Part shown: in pieces, positions 35,510-44,816 of the stretch
Position numbering within the stretch: position 1 is the stretch's first letter
Layout of the letters: each line of letters begins with the position of its first letter
NCBI RefSeq assembly: GCF_045223415.1
Contig: NZ_JBEQZJ010000014.1
Span: 1-64,000 of the forward strand
Reading direction: 5' to 3'
From: Hoskinsella mucinilytica
Lineage (GTDB): Bacteria > Bacillota_I > Bacilli_A > Erysipelotrichales > Erysipelotrichaceae
Length of the DNA stretch: 64,000 bases
Translations under genes and position numbers: made by a program
The notes under the pieces: model-generated
Seen by the model: the letters and a program-made list of their open reading frames with translations, nothing else
Told to the model about the DNA's origin: nothing
Databases searched by the model: none

Positions 35510-37468
35510 TTATGCACGTAATCGAATCAGTTTTTTCATACCCTTAACGTTATGAATGACAACGCACTTTGCATGGAATGGTAAGCCTTCACATGTACAT
35601 AGCTTCTTTCCACGAAATAACTCCTTGTGGAAAACCACGATCGTATAGCTTTCTTCTGGTGATATCGTAAATCTTCTAGCCTCAGCGATCTCCTCATTCA
35701 ATGGTTCTGTACCATTTTGTAAAATATCTACTTTTTCCACCTGAATAGAAGTAGAAACCACAGCAGTGATATGATTTCCTTCATCTTGAAATGCTTTATG
35801 AAAGGAAACGATATCATGTGTTCTTGCTTCATTATATCGTAAAGAACAGATACCCTTTTGTATACTACCTACTTCTCCTAACATATACAGGTTACTTTCT
35901 CCACACAAAGAAATCAAATTCTTGCCGATACCGGCATGCATGTTAGGGTCAACGGAAAAAGAAACCTCCATGGTATGATTTCCATCTATTTTCATCTCAT
36001 CAACGATCATCCAAATATCAGGGTCGATCACGATCAGTTTTCGTGTCCATACTTGTAAAGGTGAATGACCGATCATCATCCCTTCTATATAATGGATACC
36101 TTGGGTATGTCGTATATAATTCTTACAAGGTATGCCAAAATCATGATATCCCCAACTATCACTTGGCAAGCAATATTCCATATGATCTACAAGAACACTA
36201 TTGTGTGCATGCATAGATTTTAATTCGACACGAAGTGGATGATCTTCTCGATAGGTATATCTACCGGGATCGATCAAGACCGGTACACCATGATGATAAA
36301 GAGATACGTGTAAATTGTCACTATGTCCATGTCCACTACCCAACGAACCATTGGTAAACATGGTAAAACTTGCGAGTGCATCCCAACTGCTTCTCATGGT
36401 AAACATACCACTATCCTCACCATCATAAACAAGATCATCCGGTATTTGAGCATCTAAATGAGCGTAACGATCAGCCCAATTGCACCCAAAGGCATATACA
36501 CTATCTGGATCATAAGTTTTCGCACCTGCACTTTTCCATATAGGCTGTTGAAATAAAACCGATGCTCTATGAAACACATCGCAGATAGAAACACGATCAC
36601 TATCGCCAAAGGTTTCTATTTGATGATCTGGCGTTATTTGATAAAACAAAGCATCTGCCATACGATATATTTGTTCTTTACATATTCTAGAGTTTGGTTG
36701 ATGGAAAACGTCTTGATAATATAGAGCCTTCATCCCATAGTTTAATACTTCTATATGATACATGGTAGATTGTTCCCATTGCATACCATCCTCATATACT
36801 TGAATCGAAAACTGTGTTGACCATTCTTCATATGCCCATTGATAGATTGCGTCAGATAAAAAGTCTTCCTTTAAAAAGGGAAGCACTGATAGAATGGCAC
36901 AGGTTTGAATACTTCCCCAATTGCTTAACGTATATTTTGTCAGATAGTGTTCTTTTAAATAATCGATTTGTAATTGTAAATGTGTGAGTATTTCTGATAA
37001 TTGCTCATCACTGATTTGTTCTTTCTTATATATATAAGGAAGTGTTTCCATGATGTTCATGATTCTGATTCCGGTATCCAAGGTTCGTGTGCTAGGTTCC
37101 GGTTTCATTTGCTTATGTGAACGAATCCAATCAAGTATCCATTCCTTCCCTTTGCGCATATACTTATCATCTTGCGTAAGTAAGGTTGCCAACATCAAAT
37201 CTGAAAGATAGTCCATACGGTTCAACATAAAGCACCATTCTTCATCTTCGTTTCTTTGGATGTTCCAATCGATCTTATCTAATTGATAAGGTATAGTACA
37301 GCGCTCCATATCCCATGGCTTATCAAAGGTAATGATATGTTTGATCAATTGATTTGCATGTTGTACGATTTGTTTTCCATCTTCATCAGATATGTAATAC
37401 TTCATATCCTCTATTCTTTTTTCCTGGGAAATATGATGTAATCGTTGTTTGGTATAATTTAAGTCCAT
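35510..37468 (-). CDS. Heparinase II/III-family polysaccharide lyase, apparently intracellular
   Basis: 652 residues. N-terminal alpha toroid (about 1-330), then the beta-sandwich catalytic part with GHGHSDNLHVSLYHHG and VLIDPGRYTYRED, motifs of the heparinase II/III family. There is no signal peptide, so it would act in the cytoplasm on oligosaccharides brought in by the PTS. The same family member sits in the pneumococcal RegR locus. AAAGGAGC precedes the ATG. The true substrate (hyaluronan, chondroitin or heparan fragments) cannot be read from the sequence. Confidence 0.85.
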   Translation of the reverse strand: MDLNYTKQRLHHISQEKRIEDMKYYISDEDGKQIVQHANQLIKHIITFDKPWDMERCTIPYQLDKIDWNIQRNEDEEWCFMLNRMDYLSDLMLATLLTQDDKYMRKGKEWILDWIRSHKQMKPEPSTRTLDTGIRIMNIMETLPYIYKKEQISDEQLSEILTHLQLQIDYLKEHYLTKYTLSNWGSIQTCAILSVLPFLKEDFLSDAIYQWAYEEWSTQFSIQVYEDGMQWEQSTMYHIEVLNYGMKALYYQDVFHQPNSRICKEQIYRMADALFYQITPDHQIETFGDSDRVSICDVFHRASVLFQQPIWKSAGAKTYDPDSVYAFGCNWADRYAHLDAQIPDDLVYDGEDSGMFTMRSSWDALASFTMFTNGSLGSGHGHSDNLHVSLYHHGVPVLIDPGRYTYREDHPLRVELKSMHAHNSVLVDHMEYCLPSDSWGYHDFGIPCKNYIRHTQGIHYIEGMMIGHSPLQVWTRKLIVIDPDIWMIVDEMKIDGNHTMEVSFSVDPNMHAGIGKNLISLCGESNLYMLGEVGSIQKGICSLRYNEARTHDIVSFHKAFQDEGNHITAVVSTSIQVEKVDILQNGTEPLNEEIAEARRFTISPEESYTIVVFHKELFRGKKLCTCEGLPFHAKCVVIHNVKGMKKLIRLRA

Positions 37469-37494
37469 CTTAATGCTCCTTTCTCTGTAATCAA

Positions 37495-37517
37495 GAAAAG
37501 GAACCTTTACAGGTCCC
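37495..37517 (-). terminator. Intra-operon hairpin between PTS IID and lyase genes
   Basis: Stem 37500-37505/37512-37517 (GGGACC with GGTTCC on the minus strand) followed by TTTTC. The stem is short; it probably lowers readthrough into the lyase gene rather than ending the transcript. Confidence 0.45.
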
Positions 37518-37524
37518 CAATCTC

Positions 37525-38343
37525 TTATGCCAGAATGCCAAGACAGCTTAGTACGACACCGGCAACGACGGTGATAAGTACAAGCACATAGGTTGTGACA
37601 CCCTTTTTCTTTATTAAATAATACATCAACAAGGTATATAGAACAGGAAGTAATGCAGGTGCAACCTTATCTAACATTGCCTGAATATTGACGGTAGATT
37701 GTTTTACACCTTCAGCTGCCTCACCAGCCGCAAAGGTAATGGCAACATTCATTTTCACAAAGGTTGCCGCAAGACCTGCAATGACGGTAACACCGATCAT
37801 TCCGGCTGCCTCAGAAATTACACCCATCTTTTCTGATAGCTTATCGATCATACTTGTTCCAAGTCTTCTACCATAGCCACCCATTACTAATTTGATTGCC
37901 AATAACACGATATTCTCTGCCAACAAGAATAGAATCGGTGCAATCGTGATACCATCCATTGCCATTGATGCAAAGATGGTAGAGAATAAAGGAGCGATAC
38001 AGAATTGAGATAAAGAATCACCAATACCGGCCAAAGGTCCCATCAATGCCATTTTAATACCACGAATTTCTTCGTATTCCATTCCATTCTCTGCCATTGC
38101 CAAATGAATAGATGTGATAAATGGTAAGAAGTTTGGATTGGTATTATAGAATTCACAGTTTTGATTTAATTCTTCCGCAAGTTTTGCCTTATCATCTCCA
38201 TACAATTTCTTAAATGCAGGATACATGACCAAAGCATAACCAAGTCCTTGATAGTTACTGTAATTGAACCCATTTTGTAAGAAATAAGCACGTAGGGTCG
38301 TTTTGGTATAATCTTTCTTTGTCAGCTTATTAGATCCAGTCAT
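37525..38343 (-). CDS. PTS mannose-family transporter subunit IID
   Basis: 272 residues. The N-terminus LTKKDYTKTTLRAYFLQNGF and YQGLGYALVMYPAFKKLYGD is typical of AgaD/ManZ-type IID; hydrophobic helices lie in the C-terminal half. Together with IIC it forms the membrane channel for the uronate-containing sugar. It overlaps the IIC gene by 14 bases and has GGAGGTAGAA upstream. Confidence 0.93.
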   Translation of the reverse strand: MTGSNKLTKKDYTKTTLRAYFLQNGFNYSNYQGLGYALVMYPAFKKLYGDDKAKLAEELNQNCEFYNTNPNFLPFITSIHLAMAENGMEYEEIRGIKMALMGPLAGIGDSLSQFCIAPLFSTIFASMAMDGITIAPILFLLAENIVLLAIKLVMGGYGRRLGTSMIDKLSEKMGVISEAAGMIGVTVIAGLAATFVKMNVAITFAAGEAAEGVKQSTVNIQAMLDKVAPALLPVLYTLLMYYLIKKKGVTTYVLVLITVVAGVVLSCLGILA

Positions 38344-39118
38344 CGTGTTCTACCTCCTGTGCCCCTGCGCCGTTCATAACAGGAGCTTTTTCTGATTCAT
38401 TATAATGCTTGATAGCGAATACCGCACCAACTAAGGCGATACCGATGACCGGTAAACCTAAGAAGGCCGCAAGAATATACCCCAACAAAGCAAATGGAAC
38501 GAGCTCTTTTTTCAACATAACGCTCATGATCATCGCAAATCCGATTGCAGGAAGCATACCACCTGCGACTGTCAATCCGTTTAATAACCATTCAGGTACC
38601 ATAGCTACCAAATGGTTTAAGGTATCCATACTGAAGGCTCCTAAGAAACCTAATGCAAATCCAACGATAGCAAATAATACTACGGTCATATTTGCGCCAC
38701 GACGAAACGCTTTGAAGTTCTGTTTTTTCAATGCATTGGCAGCACCTTCTGGAGCACCTGCACGTACAGTATAAATTGCTGTTTGTAAGAACTGAATCGC
38801 TACCGCAAATGGTAGAGATAAGGATAACGCACTTTCCGGTGTAACATCACTCATAGTAATTGCCATTAATGTACCAATGATACCGGGTCCGATTGGATTT
38901 GGTGGAACCGTACCACCTGCACCTACACCAAAGCCCATAAATGCTAATTCCGCAATGGCACCACATTGAAGTGCTGTTGGGATATCCCCTAATATGACAC
39001 CAACACCAAAACTTAATACGATTGCTCTGTTTGTAAAAATTCCCCATAGCATACCTGAATAACAGAATGCTGTCCATAAGCCGATTAATATTGCTTGGAT
39101 TATTGTAATTTCAACCAT
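38330..39118 (-). CDS. PTS mannose-family transporter subunit IIC
   Basis: 262 residues, about seven membrane segments, with the IIC family motif GGTVPPNPIGPGIIGTLMAI. Substrate translocation subunit. It lies between IIB and IID in the usual order B-C-D. AAAGGTGAG precedes the ATG. Confidence 0.93.
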   Translation of the reverse strand: MVEITIIQAILIGLWTAFCYSGMLWGIFTNRAIVLSFGVGVILGDIPTALQCGAIAELAFMGFGVGAGGTVPPNPIGPGIIGTLMAITMSDVTPESALSLSLPFAVAIQFLQTAIYTVRAGAPEGAANALKKQNFKAFRRGANMTVVLFAIVGFALGFLGAFSMDTLNHLVAMVPEWLLNGLTVAGGMLPAIGFAMIMSVMLKKELVPFALLGYILAAFLGLPVIGIALVGAVFAIKHYNESEKAPVMNGAGAQEVEHDDWI

Positions 39119-39133
39119 CTTTTCTCACCTTTC

Positions 39134-39625
39134 TTATAGGTAGCTTTTGATATCTACCTGTACGCTTCCATCATTGCCACTTGGCGTTGTCTGCGTATTG
39201 AACTCAATTTGATACTCATTGATCATTTTTGATAAAGCTGCTTTATCTTCTTTGCCTAGGAAAATAGAACGTGTCACTTTTTCTTTTCCTTCTGCATTAT
39301 GAATATTTCCGATATTGATTTTCTTCAAAGGTACGCCACCTTCTACCAAACGTAAGGCATCCTCACAATTTTTCACGATGAGAAAAATCGTTTGTGCCGG
39401 ATTAGCTTTATAAATCATATCGATTACTTTTTGTACGGAATAAAAGCGCATCGCAACTTCCTTTGGAATAACCGTTTTCATCAATGTTTGCGCCATCGCA
39501 TCTTTAGCGGCTTCATCATTTGCGACGATAACAGTATTTACGCCAAGTGATTTGACCCAAAGCTGTCCTTGTCCATGTACTAAACGTTCGTCTATTCTTG
39601 TCATAACGATATTTGGTGTTGTCAT
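39134..39625 (-). CDS. PTS mannose-family transporter subunit IIB
   Basis: 163 residues, soluble. The phosphorylated histidine is in TRIDERLVHGQGQLW. It passes phosphate from IIA to the incoming sugar. No IIA gene is present in this locus or elsewhere in the window, so IIA must come from another locus. AAGGAGGAACAAG precedes the ATG. Confidence 0.93.
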   Translation of the reverse strand: MTTPNIVMTRIDERLVHGQGQLWVKSLGVNTVIVANDEAAKDAMAQTLMKTVIPKEVAMRFYSVQKVIDMIYKANPAQTIFLIVKNCEDALRLVEGGVPLKKINIGNIHNAEGKEKVTRSIFLGKEDKAALSKMINEYQIEFNTQTTPSGNDGSVQVDIKSYL

Positions 39626-39638
39626 ATCTTGTTCCTCC

Positions 39639-40829
39639 TTACCAATATGGATCCCAATTCTTTAGCTGACGAAGCAATGCTTCCATATAGAAATAATCGC
39701 CCCATATATTTCCCTCATCTACGCCCTTGCCACTATGCCAAGAATATACTCCATGATATAAAATCGGATCTCCTTGTTCATGTTTAGATGATGTATAATT
39801 TTTCATCAATGAACGAAGGATATTCGCACTTGCGCCTCGATATACTGCTTTATCAAGATCATGATCAGATAAGTTATGATCCATTTCTAACATACCGCAA
39901 ACAGCAATTGCCGCAGCACTGGAATCTCTTGATTGGTTAGGATCATCAGTGAAAATCAGATCCCAATAACATATATTGTCCTTTGGCAAACGATTGAGGA
40001 AATAATTGGTCATGCCTTTATATAAATCCATATATTCTATTTGCTTTGTATATCGTATATTTAAAGGAATGCCATAGATACCCCATGCTTGACCACGAGC
40101 CCATGCACTATCATCACAATATCCCTGACGTGTTGCGCCATGATCCGGACCTCCCGTTTCAGGATTCATGTAAAAGGTATGAAAGGCACTTGCATCATCA
40201 CGAATGACATAGCGACAGCTTGTTTCAAAATGACGTTGTGCAATGGATGCATAGTTTGGATCGCCACTTGTTTCACTTGCCCAATATAACAATGGAATAT
40301 TCAACATACAGTCAATAATGAAACGATAGTGCTCCTTACTGTCAAGAGGACCCCATGCTTGTAGAAATTCCCCTTTTTCTTGCCATCGTGTTAATAGTTT
40401 ATCCGCCGCAAGCAATGCCGCTTTTTTTGCATGCTCATTTTGCGTTAATTTATAACCACTCACACAGGATAAAGAATAGAGAAATCCTAAATCATGATGA
40501 TCCAGTTCGATGTTATGCTCTATTCGATAAAGGAAACTTTCCACATTGCGATTTGCAAGCTCACGATAAGCTTCCTTGTGGGAATATTCATAAGCCAACC
40601 ATAGCATGCCTGTCCAAAAGCCATCGGTCCATTCAATATTTTCAATGATTGGATATTTCAATTGCTTGGTAGCGGAGTATGGAAATTTATCTTTGAAGTA
40701 CTGCATATTCAGGTCAACCTGTTTCATGCATTCTTCAAAGGCTGTAGTTAATTCTTCTTTGGTGATGGCCGGTGTTTTAAGAAACTCTTCTTTCTTTTCG
40801 ATTTGCTCGATGTTCACCTTTCTTACCAT
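39639..40829 (-). CDS. Unsaturated glucuronyl hydrolase (GH88)
   Basis: 396 residues, an alpha6/alpha6 barrel enzyme that removes the 4,5-unsaturated uronic acid from lyase products. Conserved blocks are WTDGFWTGMLWLAYE, DHHDLGFLYSLS (catalytic Asp region), RGQAWGIYG and DSSAAAIAVCGMLE. There is no signal peptide, so it is cytoplasmic. First gene of the minus-strand PTS operon. I chose the ATG at 40829 with AGGAGG nine bases upstream, not the TTG at 40838. Confidence 0.92.
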   Translation of the reverse strand: MVRKVNIEQIEKKEEFLKTPAITKEELTTAFEECMKQVDLNMQYFKDKFPYSATKQLKYPIIENIEWTDGFWTGMLWLAYEYSHKEAYRELANRNVESFLYRIEHNIELDHHDLGFLYSLSCVSGYKLTQNEHAKKAALLAADKLLTRWQEKGEFLQAWGPLDSKEHYRFIIDCMLNIPLLYWASETSGDPNYASIAQRHFETSCRYVIRDDASAFHTFYMNPETGGPDHGATRQGYCDDSAWARGQAWGIYGIPLNIRYTKQIEYMDLYKGMTNYFLNRLPKDNICYWDLIFTDDPNQSRDSSAAAIAVCGMLEMDHNLSDHDLDKAVYRGASANILRSLMKNYTSSKHEQGDPILYHGVYSWHSGKGVDEGNIWGDYFYMEALLRQLKNWDPYW

Positions 40830-40870
40830 ACGCTTCAACCTCCTGATCGTTGAGAACTCTCTTCTTAAAA

Positions 40871-40924
40871 GTAAACTGGTTTACTAGACGACTCCATTAT
40901 ATGTTGAAAGGGGTTCCTTGTCAA
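40871..40924 (-). promoter_or_regulatory. Promoter and LacI-type operator of the GH88-PTS operon
   Basis: Minus strand TTGACA (40919-40924), 17-bp spacer, TATAAT (40896-40901), a near-consensus promoter. The palindrome GTAAACTGGTTTAC at 40871-40884 lies in the first transcribed bases, where a bound repressor would block RNA polymerase. Confidence 0.8.
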
Positions 40925-40963
40925 TGCTTTTCACAAAAATATTTTGAATTCATTTATAGTTAA

Positions 40964-40977
40964 AGAAAGCGTTTTCT
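40964..40977. promoter_or_regulatory. Possible cre site (CcpA)
   Basis: AGAAAGCGTTTTCT agrees with the catabolite-responsive-element consensus except at the two outermost bases. It lies between the divergent uronate promoters, a sensible place for carbon catabolite repression. No CcpA gene is in the window. Confidence 0.5.
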
Positions 40978-41025
40978 TATATATGATAGAAAAATAAAGA
41001 AGAAAAAGATTTTTATGCGAGTCTA

Positions 41026-41075
41026 TTGACAAAACCGGTTTACCAAACTATACTGTTAGTGAACTGGTTTACTAA
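41026..41075 (+). promoter_or_regulatory. Promoter with two LacI-type operators, kdgA operon
   Basis: TTGACA (41026-41031), 17-bp spacer, TATACT (41049-41054). The spacer contains the palindrome AAACCGGTTT (41032-41041), and TTAGTGAACTGGTTTACTAA (41056-41075) covers the transcription start. Both share the AAAC-N2-GTTT core with the site at 40871. Confidence 0.8.
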
Positions 41076-41128
41076 CAAGTAAACGAAACGTACTAGACAC
41101 ACGTGATAAAAAAGAAAGCAGGGATTCT

Positions 41129-42112
41129 ATGATTGATTTAACAAACCGTATTTCACAAATCGGCATCGTGCCCGTTGTGAAAATTCTAAATAAAGAGGAT
41201 GCATTTCCCTTAGCTAAAGCCTTATATGAGGGAGGCATCGATGTTGCGGAAATCACTTTCCGCAGTGCTTATGCAACCGATGCGATTGCTACCATTCATA
41301 AAGAATTACCGGATATGCTAGTAGGTGCAGGTACTGTTCTAACGATAGATCAGGCAAAAGAAGCCGTAGAAGCCGGTGCATCCTTCATCATTACACCGGG
41401 ATTCAATAAAGCAGTGGTTGCATGGTGCATCGAACACGATGTTGTTGTTTATCCAGGCGTTTCTACCGCAAGTGAAATAGAAGAGGCCTTATCCTATGGT
41501 CTTCATACATTAAAATTCTTTCCCGCAGAAAGTAGTGGAGGCGCAAAAAAATTAAAAGACTTTGCCGCTCCATATCCTGATATCACATTTCTACCAACCG
41601 GTGGTATCAACGAAAGTAATCTACATGACTATCTTTCCCTTCCAAATGTGCTTGCAGTTGGTGGAAGCTTTATGCTTCCTAATGAATTCGTCAGTACAAA
41701 AAATTGGGATGCCATTCGTACCCTTTGTAAGAAGGCAATCAAAACAATGCTAGGTTTTTCCTTGATCCATATCGGTATCAACAGTGACAATATACAAGAA
41801 GCCCAACATACTGCGGATACACTATGTCAACTCTTTGACTTTCATCCATATCAAAAGCCGAAATCAAAGTTCGCCGGAAAAGGATTTGAGATCTTACACG
41901 GATTAGGAAAAGGAAGCCATGGTCACATCGGTATTTATACAAACTATGTGATGCGTGCTATGTATCAGCTTCAAAAAAAAGGTGTTCGCTTTGACGAGAG
42001 CACGATCACACGAAACAAACAAACAAATCTTATCAACTTTGTCTATTTAGATATGGAGCTTTCAGGTTTTGGTATCCATTTGATCCATCCTGATGTAGAT
42101 ATGGAGGTTTAA
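41129..42112 (+). CDS. KDPG/KHG aldolase fused to a VOC (glyoxalase-like) domain
   Basis: 327 residues. Residues 1-205 are a class I KDPG aldolase: Glu41 in VAEITFR and the Schiff-base Lys129 in TLKFFPAES; it cleaves 2-keto-3-deoxy-6-phosphogluconate to pyruvate and glyceraldehyde-3-phosphate. Residues 209-327 (FSLIHIGINSDNIQEAQHTA, GSHGHIGIYTNYVMRAM) look like a vicinal-oxygen-chelate fold with several His. The role of this extension is unknown; it might be a second isomerase or a stabilising domain. First gene of the plus-strand operon. Confidence 0.85.
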   Translation: MIDLTNRISQIGIVPVVKILNKEDAFPLAKALYEGGIDVAEITFRSAYATDAIATIHKELPDMLVGAGTVLTIDQAKEAVEAGASFIITPGFNKAVVAWCIEHDVVVYPGVSTASEIEEALSYGLHTLKFFPAESSGGAKKLKDFAAPYPDITFLPTGGINESNLHDYLSLPNVLAVGGSFMLPNEFVSTKNWDAIRTLCKKAIKTMLGFSLIHIGINSDNIQEAQHTADTLCQLFDFHPYQKPKSKFAGKGFEILHGLGKGSHGHIGIYTNYVMRAMYQLQKKGVRFDESTITRNKQTNLINFVYLDMELSGFGIHLIHPDVDMEV

Positions 42113-42113
42113 T

Positions 42114-43133
42114 ATGAAGGTCATTACATTCGGTGAAATTATGTTACGTTTGGCACCACATGGTTATGAGCGATTTACCCAAGCAAACGAGTTAGAAGCA
42201 ACCTTTGGTGGTGGAGAAGCCAATGTAGCGGTTTCACTAGCAAACTTCGGTATCCAAGCTGCTTTTATTACCAAGCTTCCGACTCATTCGATCGGTCAAT
42301 GTGCAATCAATGATTTAAGAAAATATGGCGTAGATACCACTTATATTACAAGAGGTGGCGATCGTGTTGGAATTTATTATTTAGAAAAAGGCGCATCTCA
42401 ACGTGCTTCACAGGTTATTTACGATCGAGCATACTCAGCCATTGCACAAGCAATTCCCGAAGATTTTAACTGGAAAGAAATTTTTGATGGTGCTGATTGG
42501 TTTCATTTCACAGGTATTACACCGGCTTTGAACGATACACTTGCTTACATTACCATGCAAGCATGCAAAGCCGCAAAAGAAGAAGGTCTTACAATATCTT
42601 GTGACCTTAACTTCCGTAAGAAGCTTTGGTCAAGCAAAAAAGCAGGAGAAGTGATGAGTAGTATCATGCAATATGTCGATGTATGTATTGCCAATGAAGA
42701 AGATGCAGAAAAGGTATTTGGTATCAAAGCGAAACATACAGATGTGAATAGTGGAAAACTAGATCATGATAGCTATGTAGATGTCGCAAAAAAACTTGTG
42801 GAAACCTTTGATTTTAAAGCGGTAGCGATCACGCTTCGTGAAAGTATTTCCGCATCCGATAACAATTGGGCCGCAATGCTATATATCAATCACCAAGCCT
42901 ACTTCTCCAAGACCTACCCCCTTCACATTGTAGACCGTGTTGGTGGAGGAGATTCCTTTGGTGCCGGCTTAATTTATGCCATGCTAATGAAAAAGCAACC
43001 ACAAACCATCATTGAATTTGCGGTAGCTGCATCCGCATTAAAACACTCTATCGAAGGCGATTATAACCGTGTCAGTGTAGATGAGGTAGAAACCTTGGCC
43101 AATGGAGATGGCTCAGGACGAGTACAACGTTAG
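42114..43133 (+). CDS. kdgK: 2-keto-3-deoxygluconate kinase (PfkB family)
   Basis: 339 residues. PfkB features are the N-terminal FGEIMLRLAPHG, FGGGEANVAVSLANFG and the C-terminal catalytic DRVGGGDSFGAGLIYA. It phosphorylates KDG to KDPG, the substrate of the aldolase gene just upstream. The start is two bases after the aldolase stop, with GGAGG in the aldolase end. Confidence 0.9.
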   Translation: MKVITFGEIMLRLAPHGYERFTQANELEATFGGGEANVAVSLANFGIQAAFITKLPTHSIGQCAINDLRKYGVDTTYITRGGDRVGIYYLEKGASQRASQVIYDRAYSAIAQAIPEDFNWKEIFDGADWFHFTGITPALNDTLAYITMQACKAAKEEGLTISCDLNFRKKLWSSKKAGEVMSSIMQYVDVCIANEEDAEKVFGIKAKHTDVNSGKLDHDSYVDVAKKLVETFDFKAVAITLRESISASDNNWAAMLYINHQAYFSKTYPLHIVDRVGGGDSFGAGLIYAMLMKKQPQTIIEFAVAASALKHSIEGDYNRVSVDEVETLANGDGSGRVQR

Positions 43134-43143
43134 GAGGATGATT

Positions 43144-43953
43144 ATGAAAGAATTTTCGATGGATTCCTTTTCTCTAAAAGGAAAAGTTGCTTTGATCACA
43201 GGTGCTGCTTATGGTATCGGCTTTGCGATAGCAAAAGCAATGCATCAAGCAGGAGCAACCATTGTATTTAATACCAACAGACAAGAATCAGTAGACAAAG
43301 CGATACAGGCATATAAGGCTGAAGGTATTGCGGTACATGGTTATGTCTGTGATGTATGTGATGAAACAGCAGTAAAACAAATGGTAAAACAAATAGAAAC
43401 AGAAGTTGGTGTCATTGATATTTTAGTCAACAATGCCGGTATCATCAAACGAATTCCTATGCTTGATATGAACGTTGAAGACTTTCGTGCAGTCGTTGAC
43501 GTTGATTTAAATGCACCCTTTATCGTATCCAAAGCAGTCCTTCCTTCTATGATTCAAAAAGGTCATGGAAAGATCATCAATATTTGTAGCATGATGAGTG
43601 AATTGGGGAGAGAAACGGTCAGTGCATATGCCGCAGCCAAAGGTGGCTTAAAGATGTTGACCAAAAACATCTGTAGTGAATTCGGAGAAGCCAATATTCA
43701 ATGTAACGCCATTGGTCCCGGTTATATCGCCACACCTCAAACAGCACCACTTCGTGAACGCCAAGAAGACGGCACTCGTCATCCATTCGACCAGTTTATC
43801 GTATCAAAAACACCTGCTGCACGCTGGGGAACACCAGAAGACTTGATGGGACCTGCTGTATTCCTTGCCAGTGATGCAAGCAATTTTGTCAACGGACATA
43901 TTCTTTATGTAGACGGTGGTATTCTTGCTTATATCGGCAAACAACCGCAATAG
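43144..43953 (+). CDS. SDR dehydrogenase of the uronate pathway (DhuD/KduD-like)
   Basis: 269 residues, classical short-chain dehydrogenase: cofactor motif TGAAYGIGFAIA, NNAG in LVNNAGIIKRIP, catalytic Ser and Tyr-x3-Lys in SAYAAAKGG. It should reduce 3-deoxy-hexosulosonate (DKII) to KDG with NAD(P)H. I chose the ATG at 43144 with TTAGGAGGATG upstream; the frame extends back to 43102 inside kdgK. The annotation gluconate 5-dehydrogenase is a common synonym. Confidence 0.85.
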   Translation: MKEFSMDSFSLKGKVALITGAAYGIGFAIAKAMHQAGATIVFNTNRQESVDKAIQAYKAEGIAVHGYVCDVCDETAVKQMVKQIETEVGVIDILVNNAGIIKRIPMLDMNVEDFRAVVDVDLNAPFIVSKAVLPSMIQKGHGKIINICSMMSELGRETVSAYAAAKGGLKMLTKNICSEFGEANIQCNAIGPGYIATPQTAPLRERQEDGTRHPFDQFIVSKTPAARWGTPEDLMGPAVFLASDASNFVNGHILYVDGGILAYIGKQPQ

Positions 43954-43970
43954 AAAGTAGAGGAAAACAT

Positions 43971-44606
43971 ATGAAAATAGCATTGATCAATGAAAATTCA
44001 CAGGCATCAAAGAATGCTCAAATTTATGAAGTATTAAAGGAAGAAGCAGAAAAGGCAGGTCATATCGTTTATAATTATGGAATGTATACCGCTGAAGATC
44101 AAGTTCAACTTACGTATGTAAAAAACGGCCTGCTTGCAAGTATCCTGCTTACCACCGGTGCCGTAGATTTTGTTATTACCGGATGTGGTACGGGGCAAGG
44201 AGCCATGTTAGCATGCAATTCCTTCCCTAATGTCATTTGCGGTCATGTAACAAATGGTTTAGATGCTTACCTATTTGGTCAAGTCAATGATGGTAATTGT
44301 ATTGCTATGCCATTTGCGCAAAATTTCGGATGGGGCGCAGAAATCAATTTACACGATACGTTTGCGAAACTATTCTCAGAACCATTTGGAGGAGGTTATC
44401 CCAAGGAAAGAAGAGAACCCGAACAAAGAAACAAGAAAATATTAGATGATGTCAAAGCAATCACTTACAAGCCTTTGATTCAGATCTTAAAAGAAATTGA
44501 TCAAGATTTCTTAAAAGAGACCATTGCCGGTATCCACTTTGCAGAATACTTTTACCCAAACTGTAAAGACCAAGAAATCGCAAATTATCTAAAATCATTA
44601 TCATAA
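43971..44606 (+). CDS. RpiB/LacAB-family isomerase of the uronate pathway (DhuI-like)
   Basis: 211 residues. The RpiB fold is shown by KIALINENSQASKN, DFVITGCGTGQGAMLACNSF and the conserved GQVNDGNCIAMP. In streptococcal glycosaminoglycan clusters an RpiB-type protein, DhuI, isomerises the unsaturated uronate-derived ketone; this gene stands at the same place next to the SDR gene. It is longer than ribose-5-phosphate isomerase B. GAGGAAAAC precedes the ATG. Confidence 0.82.
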   Translation: MKIALINENSQASKNAQIYEVLKEEAEKAGHIVYNYGMYTAEDQVQLTYVKNGLLASILLTTGAVDFVITGCGTGQGAMLACNSFPNVICGHVTNGLDAYLFGQVNDGNCIAMPFAQNFGWGAEINLHDTFAKLFSEPFGGGYPKERREPEQRNKKILDDVKAITYKPLIQILKEIDQDFLKETIAGIHFAEYFYPNCKDQEIANYLKSLS

Positions 44607-44631
44607 GAGATTCCCTTTTCATGAACTAAGC

Positions 44632-44661
44632 AGCATAGACACGATGTCTATGCTTTTTTTT
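44632..44661 (+). terminator. Terminator of the kdg operon
   Basis: Perfect 10-bp stem 44632-44641/44645-44654 (AGCATAGACA) followed by eight T. It ends the four-gene operon. Confidence 0.85.
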
Positions 44662-44816
44662 GACTGAAAGAAGCGAAATTCAGAAATTCGAAAATAAGCA
44701 TCCCTAAATACGACAAATACAGACATAATATACATTCTTAAACAAACCAAAGCTATATATAACCATTTTATGCTATACTTTTATACGATACCCCATATGG
44801 GAAGAGGAGAGAAAAA

